A stretch of DNA of 33,110 nt from Tissierellia bacterium (GCA_030540635.1 JAUNVW010000012.1:1-33110); one strand, 5' to 3'. Positions 16,261 to 25,724 are shown, counted from the stretch's first letter. Numbers and translations: made by a program. The notes: generated by a model from the letters alone, not told the origin.

Positions 16261-16790
16261 TCATTGTAATCGATCCTCACAAATACTTAGGAGATAATGA
16301 TCGTAAATCGCCGTTATTTCCAAATCATTTTCAAATTCAACGATCTCAATGGTTTCCAAAGTCTCTCGACCGAATATCGATATTTTTCCCTTTATCGGCG
16401 ACAATGTGGGGATCAAGAACAAAGAAAAATCCTTGTAAATATAGACTATTCCGAAAATTCCACGGCCCCCCTTGTCAATCTCCATCAAAGTATTGCCCCG
16501 CTTATCTTTGATGGTTAAATTCGTACTCCGGTAAATATAATCCTCCTTTACTGCTAAAGGATTTAGACGAAGATATCAATAGGATATTCTTTACCGATTA
16601 ATCTTTTCGATCATAACTAGAAATCCATTGGCATCTTGTTTTTACCATCCTTTTCTTTAAACTTCTTCCTTTCCATATCAAATACAATTATTGATGTAAT
16701 GAATCAAAAAATTCCCACAAAGATCATACCTATCACTAAAGGGTCCCATATTGCGCTATTTTAACACAAATACGGCTCCTCTTTTTCCTT
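16261..16790 (-). pseudogene. Decayed membrane-protein gene of unknown family
   Basis: A minus-strand frame is open from 16575 to the stop at 16261. It reads YLRLNPLAVKEDYIYRSTNL, then KDKRGNTLMEIDKGG and SPIKGKISIFGRETLETIEI, and is protein-like to its end. A TGA at 16576-16578 interrupts it. Further upstream (~16640-16770), in another frame, a membrane segment reads DPLVIGMIFVGIF, a stop, then FITSIIVFDMERKKFKEKDG. The parts look like a membrane helix pair followed by a beta-rich domain. I do not recognise the family. Between 16160 and 16260 a further protein-like tail (REKLPWMILKESFIGNYSHQ) hints at another fragment. Confidence 0.5.
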
Positions 16791-16838
16791 TGCCCTTGGA
16801 TGAAACACAATCCCTTTGAAATATGTTATGATGAGATC

Positions 16839-17210
16839 ATGAGATTATGGCATGAAGATTTAATTCAATATTTACCACGGGGACAGTTACTTGGTCAACA
16901 CCGTGAATGCGCCGCCTTGCGAGGTGGTGGTTGGGGCAAAAAACATGCAACGGTTAATTATGTATTTTCCTATTCCCCTTACAAACTTTTTTTATACCAT
17001 CTACTTGTGATGAAGGAGATGAAAAACAGAGGATATCAACCGGATGAAAAATGGTATGATGAAAGGTATCGCGGGAAAAATACCCCCTCCTATGACACAA
17101 TAAAAAAAGTACCCCTCACAAGACCCATTTATCCCGAACATGATGAGGGGTACTATCAAGAATGCCTTGACAATCTAAAACATAAAGGGATTTTCATATC
17201 TCCCGATTAA
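16839..17210 (+). CDS. TIGR02328-type protein (pyrimidine-dimer glycosylase-like)
   Basis: 123 residues beginning MRLWHEDLIQYLPRGQLLGQ, then HRECAALRGGGWGKKHATVN and YVFSYSPYKLFLYHLLVM. This is the pattern of the TIGR02328 family, related in sequence to T4-type pyrimidine-dimer DNA glycosylase/endonuclease V (N-terminal MRLW..., HRE segment). A role in DNA repair is therefore possible but untested. The frame is open upstream to 16800, but the family N-terminus fixes the start at 16839. No convincing Shine-Dalgarno site precedes it. The protein ends 11 nt before the convergent DUF2871 stop. Confidence 0.82.
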   Translation: MRLWHEDLIQYLPRGQLLGQHRECAALRGGGWGKKHATVNYVFSYSPYKLFLYHLLVMKEMKNRGYQPDEKWYDERYRGKNTPSYDTIKKVPLTRPIYPEHDEGYYQECLDNLKHKGIFISPD

Positions 17211-17221
17211 TCAACCATCAT

Positions 17222-17626
17222 TTATTGGATCTCTTCATAAATGGCTCGATACAAAAACAATAGAGCTATGGCAACGAAAATATGAAAAAGACCCGTTAAT
17301 ATGAGAAAAGGCATCGATTCAAAGGTCTTTCCTAAGACTTGCATCACACCTTTATAGACTAAACTTCCAACCATTAAGGGAAACGCCGTATTATAAAGAT
17401 AAAAGAAGCGCCTAAAATTTTTTGCCTTTAGATCAATAAGGCCGTTTTTATAAAACAAGATCAATATTAAAAATAATAGACTTCCTAAGACAAAAATATG
17501 GGGATGAACTTCTTTTAATGATGTGAATCCCTCATAATGATTTAGCTTCGTAAACTCCCGATAAAAAACCCCTGCGACCAGACCAAAAATCGTATATGCA
17601 AGGGAAACTTTGAATAATTTTTTCAT
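17222..17626 (-). CDS. DUF2871 family membrane protein
   Basis: 134 residues with four membrane segments (about 7-23, 43-60, 78-98, 104-125). HPHIFVLGSLLFLILILF, RFFYLYNTAFPLMVGSLVY and FHIFVAIALLFLYRAI match DUF2871, a small four-helix membrane family of unknown function. It is a single gene. The ribosome site AGGAGGAATCA lies directly before the ATG. It faces the TIGR02328-type gene end to end with no clear terminator between. Confidence 0.8.
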   Translation of the reverse strand: MKKLFKVSLAYTIFGLVAGVFYREFTKLNHYEGFTSLKEVHPHIFVLGSLLFLILILFYKNGLIDLKAKNFRRFFYLYNTAFPLMVGSLVYKGVMQVLGKTFESMPFLILTGLFHIFVAIALLFLYRAIYEEIQ

Positions 17627-17656
17627 TGATTCCTCCTAGCTTCAAAAATACTCAGC

Positions 17657-17788
17657 CTATTTTTTATACCCTATCCAAGGGATTATAAACGGAAGAAACA
17701 ACTCTTTATCCCTTTGGTGATCATCAATCGTCAAAAGATATCGCCATCCCATCAATTGGGCGGTGATGATTATTGGAAGAAAATCATT
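17657..17788 (-). pseudogene. Short protein-like remnant, unknown family
   Basis: A 43-codon open stretch on the minus strand, reading NDFLPIIITAQLMGWRYLLT and then KELFLPFIIPWIGYKK before a TAG. It has no start codon context or ribosome site, and a TAA precedes it. The composition looks like the end of a membrane protein. It fills the otherwise empty space between DUF2871 and the choloylglycine hydrolase. Confidence 0.3.
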
Positions 17789-17919
17789 TTACCTTACAGC
17801 GAATCCAAATCCTTTGGCCTTATTTTATAACAAACAACCCTTCCCCTACTGTATAAACGCTTTTAATGAATGATTTTATTAATATATTTATAATAAAAAC
17901 AATGATTATGGAGGTTCTT

Positions 17920-18891
17920 ATGTGTACATTTTTTACTTATGAAAACGGAGATCATTATTTTGGTCGAAATATGGACATCAATACAAGTTTCGGCGAAAAA
18001 TTTATATATCTCCCTAAAAATTATCCCTTACCCTGGTTTTCTTCAAGATTTTCCATCTTTGGTGTTGGAATCTTACCAAAATATCCTGTGTATTTTGATG
18101 CCGTCAATGAAAAGGGGATAGCCATGGCCCTGTTGAATTTTGAAAATTACGGGGAAATGGAAGAAAAGAAAAAACATGAAATCGCCATGGGAGAATTTAT
18201 CCTTTATCTCTTAAGTTCTTGCGCAAGTCTCGAGGAAATTCGTGAGAAAACGAAAGAAATTTCTCTATACGATCGCTTTCCATTGGAAAATGGAGATAGT
18301 ATCCCCGCTCATTTTCATTTTATCGCCACCCAAGATGGCAAATCCATTGTCATCGAACCTGCAAAAGATGGGATCAAAATTCACGATAATCCCATAGGCG
18401 TTCTGACAAATTCTCCGGATTTTCCAGCCCAAATGACAAATCTTCAAAACTATGCCCATCTACAAGCAGAAAATCCCAAAAAAATCTTTGGGACAATCGA
18501 TATGTCCAGTTATGGCCAAGGATTAGGCGGATTTTCATTGCCGGGAGATGCAACACCCATGGGCCGATTTGTACGGGCAGCCTATTTGAAATACCATTCC
18601 CAATCTCAAAAGGACGAAAAATCCAATGTCGTGCAAATCTTCCGAATTTTAGACAAAGTGTCCATGCTTCGAGGTGAAGTCGTCGTCAATGAAAAACTAT
18701 CGGAACTTGGAGCCCTCGATGAAACGACGTATTCTGTTTGTTGCAATCTAGATAAAAAAAGATACTATATTAAAACTTATGATCAGCCAATGATTCAACA
18801 AATTGATTTTTCTACGATCCATGGCGATGAAGTAAAAACGTGGGATATCCAAAGCGACTTTTCCTTTGTCGATATAACGCCCTCACCATAG
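17920..18891 (+). CDS. Choloylglycine hydrolase family enzyme (bile salt hydrolase / penicillin V acylase)
   Basis: 323 residues. I start at 17920 because GGAGG precedes it and because this exposes Cys2 (MCTFFTY), the N-terminal nucleophile after Met removal. The other family residues are present: Arg16 and Asp19 (GRNMD), Asn73 (LLNF), Asn164 (VLTNSPDFP) and Arg216 (MGRFVRA). It belongs to the Ntn-hydrolase fold and hydrolyses the amide bond of conjugated bile salts or penicillin V; sequence alone does not decide which. No signal peptide, so cytoplasmic. No bile-salt transporter or other bile gene is adjacent. All active-site positions are intact, in contrast to the decay on both sides. Confidence 0.92.
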   Translation: MCTFFTYENGDHYFGRNMDINTSFGEKFIYLPKNYPLPWFSSRFSIFGVGILPKYPVYFDAVNEKGIAMALLNFENYGEMEEKKKHEIAMGEFILYLLSSCASLEEIREKTKEISLYDRFPLENGDSIPAHFHFIATQDGKSIVIEPAKDGIKIHDNPIGVLTNSPDFPAQMTNLQNYAHLQAENPKKIFGTIDMSSYGQGLGGFSLPGDATPMGRFVRAAYLKYHSQSQKDEKSNVVQIFRILDKVSMLRGEVVVNEKLSELGALDETTYSVCCNLDKKRYYIKTYDQPMIQQIDFSTIHGDEVKTWDIQSDFSFVDITPSP

Positions 18892-19128
18892 ACATCCATC
18901 GCCCTTTGGGCATCTTTGGACTCGCCCCGTCAACTTCCCTCGGCAAGGGAGCAGGGACCCGTTAAACAAAATTTCCCATCCCTCAATACAAAAAGAAGGA
19001 ACTCCCGGAAGGCTTATTCTCCGTAAAACGGGAATCGGCGCCGGGAATTCTGATGTTAAAATGTCGGTCAATGTCCTTCGCATTATGGACATTGAACCCC
19101 TTTCTATCCATCCCTCGGGGATGTATTT
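18892..19128. other. Relatively GC-rich spacer without a supported gene
   Basis: This 237-bp stretch is visibly richer in G and C than its surroundings (for example around 18920-18960 and 19010-19050). It is open in one frame on each strand, but neither product is recognisable or has a ribosome site. A short hairpin with CATCC/GGATG and a following T-rich tail near 19108-19128 may terminate the hydrolase transcript. Confidence 0.4.
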
Positions 19129-20736
19129 TTAATTTGTTAAATGAATCCTTTGATCCGAATGTTGTTGAAAATCCTTTTTATGGGTGACGGCAATCATCGT
19201 CATTTCATATTTCTTGGCAAAGGCGACGAGTTTTTCCGTCATTGCCTTACCCGTGGCCTCGTCGAGGGCAGAAGTGGGCTCGTCCAACAAAAGAATTTTC
19301 GGCTTTCTGAGGAGCATACGGGCAATGCCCACCCTTTGCCTTTCTCCTCCCGATAGATTTTTTCCCCCTTCTTCAATCTCATAATCCAGGCCCACATGGG
19401 AAACGAGTTTGGATAGTTCTGCCGTATCAATGGCTTCTTCAATTTCTTCTTTGTCAAAAGGATCCCCTAAGCAGAGATTGTCGCGCAAACTCCCTTCAAT
19501 GAGAATCGAGGACTGTTCCACTTGAAGGAGTAAATCGTAAAGACCCATGCCAAGATCTTTCATATTGACGCCCCCAATTTGAATCTTTCCATTTTGAGGT
19601 TTCAAAAACCCCGAGAGAAGATTTAAAAGGGTGGATTTGCCTGATCCACTTTCCCCTGTAATCGTAACAATTTCACCGGAATCAATATGAAAATCCACGT
19701 CTTTTAACATTTCCTTTTCCCCAAAAGTAAATCCCTTCGATGAAAAGGCAAGGCTGGCTTTGGGAAGGGGAAGTTTTTTTCTCTCTTCCTTCTTTTCATA
19801 GACAATCACATCTTTGTTTTTCTCTGTGAGATTTTTCGAAATGCGTCGTTCGTTTAAATAGGCGGCAATATGCTGAATTGGCTCTGGTAAGGCTCCACAA
19901 ATCGTTTGAAGGGCCAAGGCGCCTCCCACGGTCATGGTCCCCTTTCTCATGCCTTCCACGGCAAGGAGGAGGATGATAAAGGGCATCAGATTAAAGAGGA
20001 AGGAGAAAATATCCCCATAAAGGGAGTGGAACTTCGACAGTCTTTTTACGACGGGCTCCTTCTCTTTTTTGAGAAAATTCATATAGCGTTCGGCAAAGTA
20101 TTTCGGTTTATTTAATTGGAAAATCGTCTTAATGGAACCAATGGATTGGAGAATCATTTGATTTTCTTCCCCGCGAATTCGCTGCAGTTCCACCGTTTCA
20201 ATCCCAATTTTTTTGTTCAAGATATGGGTGCCCACATAGCACAAAAAGACGAAGAATAAGACGATGAATGTGATGGGAACCGAATAATAAAACATAATCC
20301 CCAAGGTGGCAAAAAGCTGCACCGTTTGGGTGAACATTAAAACCTTCGAGGAGGTATAAGCCTTTGAAATATGTTCTGCATCATTTGTAATGCGATTTAA
20401 TTGATCCCCAGAGGAGCTAATTTCTGACGGCTCCTTTCTCACGGATCCCAAGAACATTCTTTTTCTCAAGGGAAAATCCCCAGATAACATGAGAAAGCGT
20501 ATGTAATATTGGAAAAAATAGGCAAAAATCATATTGGCAAAAATCAAAGCCACGGCCGTGACCATGTGAAGTCGAAGATCTCCCCGTTTATCGTAAATGA
20601 GAATATCTAAAATCATTTGTAATTGGATAATGACCCCCTGGGCCGAAAGGGTGGATAAAATACCCGTAAAGGCGGCCAATGCCATACTCTTTCGATAGGA
20701 CCCAAAAATCTGTTTCATTTCTTGTTTCTCTTGCAT
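19129..20736 (-). CDS. ABC exporter, fused membrane and ATPase domains
   Basis: 535 residues. Six membrane segments span 1-~290. The ATPase domain has Walker A GESGSGKST, the signature LSGGERQRVGIARM, Walker B LLLDEPTSALDEATG and the switch histidine in AVTHKKDFQQHSDQR. The Q-loop region reads LLLQVEQSSILIEGSL. No N-terminal C39 peptidase domain is present. It has no partner ABC gene, so it is probably a homodimer. It lies directly downstream (64 nt) of a broken radical-SAM/SPASM maturase on the same strand, the usual position of the exporter in RiPP clusters. If so, the exporter has outlived its peptide system or now has another use. Confidence 0.85.
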   Translation of the reverse strand: MQEKQEMKQIFGSYRKSMALAAFTGILSTLSAQGVIIQLQMILDILIYDKRGDLRLHMVTAVALIFANMIFAYFFQYYIRFLMLSGDFPLRKRMFLGSVRKEPSEISSSGDQLNRITNDAEHISKAYTSSKVLMFTQTVQLFATLGIMFYYSVPITFIVLFFVFLCYVGTHILNKKIGIETVELQRIRGEENQMILQSIGSIKTIFQLNKPKYFAERYMNFLKKEKEPVVKRLSKFHSLYGDIFSFLFNLMPFIILLLAVEGMRKGTMTVGGALALQTICGALPEPIQHIAAYLNERRISKNLTEKNKDVIVYEKKEERKKLPLPKASLAFSSKGFTFGEKEMLKDVDFHIDSGEIVTITGESGSGKSTLLNLLSGFLKPQNGKIQIGGVNMKDLGMGLYDLLLQVEQSSILIEGSLRDNLCLGDPFDKEEIEEAIDTAELSKLVSHVGLDYEIEEGGKNLSGGERQRVGIARMLLRKPKILLLDEPTSALDEATGKAMTEKLVAFAKKYEMTMIAVTHKKDFQQHSDQRIHLTN

Positions 20737-20800
20737 ATCCCCTCTCCTCCATCTTTAATCTTATTTTATTTGATTAATTTGTACTATCAAAAAGTAAATA

Positions 20801-21880
20801 TTAATCTATATTTGCAAAAATCAAATCTTGTTCATTAATGATATCTACAAAAATATCTTCATTCCCTTTTATAGGTGTACAAATATTATTATTTTCTCTT
20901 TTAGCTCTTATAGCACACGTAGACCCGTAACATATTGGAAATTCTTGACAGTTTTTACATTTTATTGAGCTTTGCTTAATTGTATCAATTCTAGAGTTTA
21001 AGATCAATTTTTGTGACTTTGTTATCATCTTCGAAAAACTATCTAAGGTCACTGTACAATAACCATATGTTCCATCTGGATTTATAACAATTGCATTCTC
21101 TTTATTCACCGCACAAATAGCCGTTGATGAGTATCTACTTATTATTGGAGTTGTATGTAAGCCTTTTTCTGTCGCTGTTAAGATTACTTCAAGTCGTTCT
21201 CTAGCAGATCATCTCGATGGGATGTCTTTGTTGAAATCCTTAACTTCCTGAAAATCAAAATAAACATGTTTGTATTTTCCAAAAATTTCCTTCATTTCTA
21301 TTATAAATTCGTCCATCCATTTTTTATAATTGTTTCAAGTTGACGCGAATGATTATCCGAATATCATCATTATTCGAGGAATTCTCTTTACCTTATTAAT
21401 TATTTTGCAAAACATTGAACCTCCCTTTATCCGTGATCGTTGCTTGTCATGAATTTCTTTAGTGCCATCAATTGTTATTTGAAATTTTATAACTTTATTC
21501 TTTAATTAATGTATCGCCTATTCTCCTGTCTAAGTTATATCCATTCGCGGTTATTTCTGAACTGTAAATAATATTTTTCTTCTTACGAATTTTTTGAAAT
21601 CTAATAGAGATCTATTCGATGCTCTCAATATCCAATAAATCGATGCTCTTAATACCCAATAAATCTTCTCCACCAAAGTAAGATCCTTTTAAAATTTCAT
21701 GGGCAAATCATCGATAATTTTTCTATTTTCACCATTAATCATCTCATAAATAGTATAGAACAACATCTCAACTCGTTGGATGTACTAAAAATTCACAGTT
21801 GTAATGTTAATTAGGCAATTATTTGAATCTCTTACAACCTTTTCAACATTTTTATTTATTGTAATTTTTGCTTTTTTCAC
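20801..21880 (-). pseudogene. Broken radical-SAM/SPASM peptide maturase (RiPP-type)
   Basis: The start is still visible: GTG at 21880 behind AAGGGGGTGATTCTA, coding for KKAKITINKNVEKVVRDSNN. Then follow, in changing frames: a degraded radical-SAM cluster segment (STSNELRCCSILF near 21745-21785, one cysteine of CxxxCxxC lost); HEILKGSYFGGEDLL; SEITANGYNL; KFQITIDGTKEIHDKQR (~21430-21490); IIIRVN; and MDEFIIEMKEIFGKYKHVYF (~21260-21315). One frame then runs to the stop at 20801, broken only by TGA at 21209-21211. It ends in a SPASM domain, CKNCQEFPICYGSTC. At least four frameshifts or stops are present. The ABC exporter downstream suggests a former RiPP locus. I find no convincing precursor peptide. 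Confidence 0.82.
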
Positions 21881-21967
21881 TAGAATCACCCCCTTCTTCA
21901 TGCAATTAATACTTTATCATAGATAATTAAGTATTTCTAGTTTTTGTCATTAATTGAACTATTAACA

Positions 21968-22018
21968 ATGTAAAATTTGTTTTATATGCTTTAAGCTATA
22001 TCTTAAAGCACTTTACAT
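21968..22018. repeat. Nested inverted repeat upstream of the maturase relic
   Basis: The inner arms TGCTTTAAG / CTTAAAGCA (21987-21995 with 22002-22010) are perfect 9-mers around a 6-nt loop. The outer arms ATGTAAA / TTTACAT (21968-21974 with 22012-22018) enclose them. It lacks a T-run, so a plain terminator is unlikely; an operator or leader structure of the maturase locus is possible. The surrounding 21890-22158 is very AT-rich with no gene seen. Confidence 0.5.
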
Positions 22019-22158
22019 TTAAATCTTGTTGTTTAAATAACTATTATATGTTTAAATATTTTGCTGATTATCGTGATTATGACTATATTCATGTTGTTAA
22101 TTTAAATTGAATTATGTGATAGAAATAACATTCAAATTATATCAATTTTAAATTCCAT

Positions 22159-22186
22159 AAAAAAAGAACCGGATCAAAGCCGGTTC
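22159..22186 (-). terminator. Rho-independent terminator overlapping a stop codon
   Basis: The stem GAACCGG / CCGGTTC (22166-22172 with 22180-22186) has a 7-nt loop containing the stop codon of the 22174 reading frame. A run of seven T follows on the minus strand. Confidence 0.85.
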
Positions 22187-23130
22187 CTATTCGGGATAGA
22201 GGCGGAAGATGGCCCCGTGGCGTCTTCCTCCTTCGTCGTATATTTCAAAATAAAGATTGACCCATTTTGATGGATGATCCAAGGAAAAGGCCTGTTCCCC
22301 GTCGCTAATGGCCCCCATGGGGTTTTTTTCGGATAGTCCAAATCAGGTGGGGGATACACTTTTCCCATTTTCCCCTTTTCATCCAAGATTTTATCCGTGT
22401 AAATGAGAAGGCCTTCCCCATTTTTATCGTAGCCAAGATTTTCGTAACGGTATTTTATGGAAATTACTTCTTCTACGTCTTCTTCGAAGGCATTTCTCTC
22501 CATTCTTCTCTCTACGTCCAAAATTTTAAGGCGTCATTTTTATTCCACGGTCCAAAGATCGTCTATTTATCATCACAGGCAAAATTTTCCCGTCCCCATT
22601 CATTTGGGCTGGCGTTTTACGGTCATACAAACCAAAATTCCCAGTAGTTTTCAAAATTGCGCCGTAAGATCTTAATATTTGAACTATTATATTTCATTTC
22701 TACGACATTCTGACCATAGCCACTTCATTATTTAAGCCACGTCAAACTAAACCACATGACATTCTACTCCACCCATTGAATTGTCCATCGTTTTTCAAAA
22801 TTTCACTGTCATTGAGCGCAATCTTTGATTTTTTCCACTTTTATACATTGGGACAATACCTTCCTTTCTCCTTGCACGGTCTTTTTAAAAATAGCTCCAT
22901 TCATTTCCACTTCCCATAAAGCTTTATCAAGGAGCCATTGCCTTTTCATTAAGAATTTTCCTACGCTGATTCGTCGTTTCACCACGATAAGAATTTACAC
23001 TACTCTCAAACTTAAAATCCTTTTATTTCTCATCGTAAATATTTACTTTCACAAATTCTCCATTCATTTCTTCATTAATAATACTATCATTTGAACTAGA
23101 TCATGAGCTTAGATTAACCATAAGAAATAT
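22174..23130 (-). pseudogene. Decayed hypothetical gene, last third still open
   Basis: A 115-residue frame (22521 to 22174) begins without a ribosome site and is the end of a longer decayed gene. Upstream, protein-like pieces continue in other minus-strand frames: SYGAILKTTGNFGLYDRKTP and QMNGDGKILPVMINRRSLDR near 22560-22680, VEMNGAIFKKTVQGERKVLS near 22830-22910, and NEEMNGEFVKVNIYDEK then FESSVNSYRGETTNQRRKIL near 22950-23090. Several stops intervene. The last part is hydrophilic with WGP and PPPDLDYPKK stretches. I do not recognise the family. The terminator after 22174 is intact. Confidence 0.5.
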
Positions 23131-23224
23131 TATCCGTAATATTCATATTGTTCTTTTTACAATCGATGTATTGCAATTCGTTGGTCAGTTAATGAATGTA
23201 CAAAAAATAATGAATCAAATCCTT

Positions 23225-23914
23225 CTAACCTTCTATAATCTCAATGCGGTAAACCTCTACTAATTCCATGGGGGCTGATGTGGCCATATTCTCATTTTTC
23301 ACGCCATAGAAGTAAACATGAATTTTTTTGCCGACAATATGATCGTCTATTTTTTCGACCTCGATGATTTTATCCACGGGTAACCATAGGGGTTTTAATT
23401 TTTCCACATCGTTTTCTTGAAAGGCGTATGTGCTTTCTTCTTCGGGAAATTCCAAAATCCTAACCATAATTTTGTCCATATCGATTTTCATAATTTCGGC
23501 TTTTAGGTTGGCAACGCCAAAGGGGATATCTCTGTCATACTCCTCGGTTACAAATATCACCCAATGATGATCCATCATCACATTCAAGGCGCCCTCGGTC
23601 CAGCGCTGATATTCATAATCCGTGCCAAAATTAGATTCATCATTTTGTTTCGGTTTTTCTGTAGGATCCACAGTCGTTTTTATTTCGCCGTCTGCCGTGC
23701 CACATGTGGCATAGGAGTTTACATAGCCGGTGTCCAGATAGATTTTGCCGTCGACCATCACCATTGGCCTTAGAGCTACTTTTTGTTCTGGCGGATTTTC
23801 TTCCGACTTAGATGGATTTTCTACGGTTTTTGGTGGCTTTTCTGCATTTTCTGGCACATCATTCATACATGAGACGAGTAGCAAAAGAGATAATATTAAA
23901 ATAATTTTTTTCAT
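23225..23914 (-). CDS. Putative lipoprotein of unknown function
   Basis: 229 residues from the ATG at 23914 (GGAGGGGTGGT before it). The N-terminus is a lipoprotein signal, MKKIILILSLLLLVSC, with Cys16 as the lipid anchor, followed by a proline/glutamate-rich linker (KPPKTVENPSKSEENPPEQK) of about 30 residues. The folded part contains MVMVDGKIYLDTGY and an acidic C-terminal half with beta-strand character. Such 'DGKxYxDTG' lipoproteins are common in clostridia but uncharacterised. It stands alone, upstream of the decayed gene on the same strand and downstream of the second ABC pair. Confidence 0.7.
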   Translation of the reverse strand: MKKIILILSLLLLVSCMNDVPENAEKPPKTVENPSKSEENPPEQKVALRPMVMVDGKIYLDTGYVNSYATCGTADGEIKTTVDPTEKPKQNDESNFGTDYEYQRWTEGALNVMMDHHWVIFVTEEYDRDIPFGVANLKAEIMKIDMDKIMVRILEFPEEESTYAFQENDVEKLKPLWLPVDKIIEVEKIDDHIVGKKIHVYFYGVKNENMATSAPMELVEVYRIEIIEG

Positions 23915-24014
23915 ACCACCCCTCCTTTTTCCCATTATACCCAAAATTTGCTCTTTAAATATGCCAAAGTGGCAAAGGTTTAATATCCTTTGCCACAAAT
24001 TAAGCCAATCTTAA

Positions 24015-25724
24015 TTATTGTTGTAATTCAACTAATTTTTTAAAGACTCCATCTTGTGCCAATAATGTTTTTGCGCTGCCCTCTTCTACGATTTCTCCAT
24101 CTTCCATTACGATAATTTTATCCGCATTCATGACGGTGCGTAGTCGATGGGCAATGATGATGACGGTTTTGTCCTTGATCAGTTTGGAAAGGGCCTCTTG
24201 AATTTTTGTTTCGCTATCGGCGTCCACCGATGCGGTGGATTCGTCTAGGAAAATAATGGGTGCATCTTTTAATAATGCCCTTGCAATGGAGATACGCTGT
24301 CTTTCTCCGCCGGAAAGAAGTCTCCCACTTTCTCCAATTATAGTCTGATAACCATGGGGAAGTTTTTTTACAAATTCATCTACTTGAGCAACTTTTGCAA
24401 CTTCAAGTACTTCTTCGTCGCTGGCATCGGCACGGCCAAGGCGAATATTTTCCATAATGGTATTATTAAATAAAATCACATCTTGAAAGACCATGGAGCA
24501 GTATTGTAAAAGATCTTCTGGATCCCAAGTTTTGATTTCCTCGCCGCCGAGGGTCATTTTGCCGCCGTCGATATCGTAAAAGCGTAGCATAAGCTTGGTT
24601 AAAGTGGATTTTCCACAGCCGGATGGGCCAACCAGCGCCGTCACTTCCCCCTGTCGTATTTCGGTGCTTAGATTTTTAATCACCGAATGATTTCCATCAT
24701 AGGAGAAAGAAATATTTTCCAGATGAAAATTCATATCCTTGGGCGATTTTTTCTCCCCTTCCATAATGGACATATTTAAAATTTCCCCAACACTTTTTAC
24801 CGGCGTGCCAATATATAAAAATTCCAAAATATTGGCCATGGTCCCTTCAATGGGCGTGTAAATCAGGGTGGACGAAATGATAAATTGAAGGAGCATGGGC
24901 AGGGGCAAATTGCCCTTTGCATATTCTGAGAATCCCACCCAGAGAATGGTCGCCATGCCAATGCGATAGAGGGACTGAATGGGCGCCAAAATTAATGGGT
25001 TTAAATATTCCGCCTGCATCTGTGTTTTTTCCGAATCGTCCAAGAGATTTTGTAATTCGTCTAAAGTTTTTTCCCGTCTGCCATAAGTTTTGATGGGCAA
25101 AATATTGTCCATCATCTCCTGCATTTTCCCCGTCACTTTTCGTGCCGCATAATAATGGCTCGCCTCTCTCTTTTCCTTGAGGGATTTAAATAAAAAGATG
25201 GAAAATAATGAAATGGGCAAGGGCCAAAAGATGGCGATGGCCATTTTCCATTGGAAGGATAAGATCATGAAAAAAATGATGATGCTTGAAAGAATTCCGC
25301 CAAAAAATTGAGGCACTGCATGGGAGTAGGCGTGTTCTAAAGCCTCCATATCCCCTAAAATTCTCTTGGATAAATCAGCCAAATCTTTCTTCTCAAAAAA
25401 GGAAAGGGGAAGTTTTCCAAGTCTTTTTGCCAAATCAATTCTGATTTTTGAGGTTTCCTTATAGGTGGTCGTATAGACGCTGTCATAGACGATGCGCTCT
25501 GAGAAAAATCGAATCATCAAAATCACGGGAATGGCGATGAAATATTTTTTATACGTAATTTCACCACCCGAAATCACCGTTAAACTGTCGTTGATAAATT
25601 GAAAAATTATCCAAAAACTTAAAATATTGGTGAGATTGTTAAAAGTATTGGTAAGGATTGATTTTTGCATATCTCTTGCGCCTTGGTCGGTTAATTGAAA
25701 ATAGTTTTTCAAAAATTTTTTCAT
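24015..25724 (-). CDS. ABC exporter-fold half-transporter, second subunit of the AraC-linked pair
   Basis: 569 residues from the ATG at 25724, which overlaps the partner's stop (ATGA) and has GGAGGTGAGGGC before it. Six membrane segments, then an ATPase domain: Walker A GPSGCGKST, Q-loop VFQDVILF, signature LSGGERQRISIARAL, Walker B and catalytic Glu IIFLDESTASVDADSE, switch histidine IIAHRLRTV. All catalytic residues are present. With the next gene it forms a heterodimer, and the divergent AraC regulator points to a YbtPQ/IrtAB-like siderophore or metallophore importer. That role is inferred from layout and sequence style, not proven. Confidence 0.88.
   Translation of the reverse strand: MKKFLKNYFQLTDQGARDMQKSILTNTFNNLTNILSFWIIFQFINDSLTVISGGEITYKKYFIAIPVILMIRFFSERIVYDSVYTTTYKETSKIRIDLAKRLGKLPLSFFEKKDLADLSKRILGDMEALEHAYSHAVPQFFGGILSSIIIFFMILSFQWKMAIAIFWPLPISLFSIFLFKSLKEKREASHYYAARKVTGKMQEMMDNILPIKTYGRREKTLDELQNLLDDSEKTQMQAEYLNPLILAPIQSLYRIGMATILWVGFSEYAKGNLPLPMLLQFIISSTLIYTPIEGTMANILEFLYIGTPVKSVGEILNMSIMEGEKKSPKDMNFHLENISFSYDGNHSVIKNLSTEIRQGEVTALVGPSGCGKSTLTKLMLRFYDIDGGKMTLGGEEIKTWDPEDLLQYCSMVFQDVILFNNTIMENIRLGRADASDEEVLEVAKVAQVDEFVKKLPHGYQTIIGESGRLLSGGERQRISIARALLKDAPIIFLDESTASVDADSETKIQEALSKLIKDKTVIIIAHRLRTVMNADKIIVMEDGEIVEEGSAKTLLAQDGVFKKLVELQQ

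Noticed and set aside
16827..16841. TATGAT directly before the TIGR02328-type start as a leaderless promoter
   Set aside because: No -35 match at 16-18 nt was found, so the leaderless idea is not supported beyond the missing Shine-Dalgarno site.
18883..19092. 69-codon minus-strand ORF in the GC-richer spacer
   Set aside because: It overlaps the end of the choloylglycine hydrolase gene, has no ribosome site and no recognisable similarity.
22040..22110. A 19-codon minus-strand ORF (MNIVIITIISKIF...) as the missing RiPP precursor
   Set aside because: It lacks a ribosome site, has no leader/core features, and consists of low-complexity AT-rich codons.
23564..24014. Plus-strand ORFs opposite the lipoprotein
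   Set aside because: Shadow frames of the minus-strand lipoprotein, without ribosome sites.
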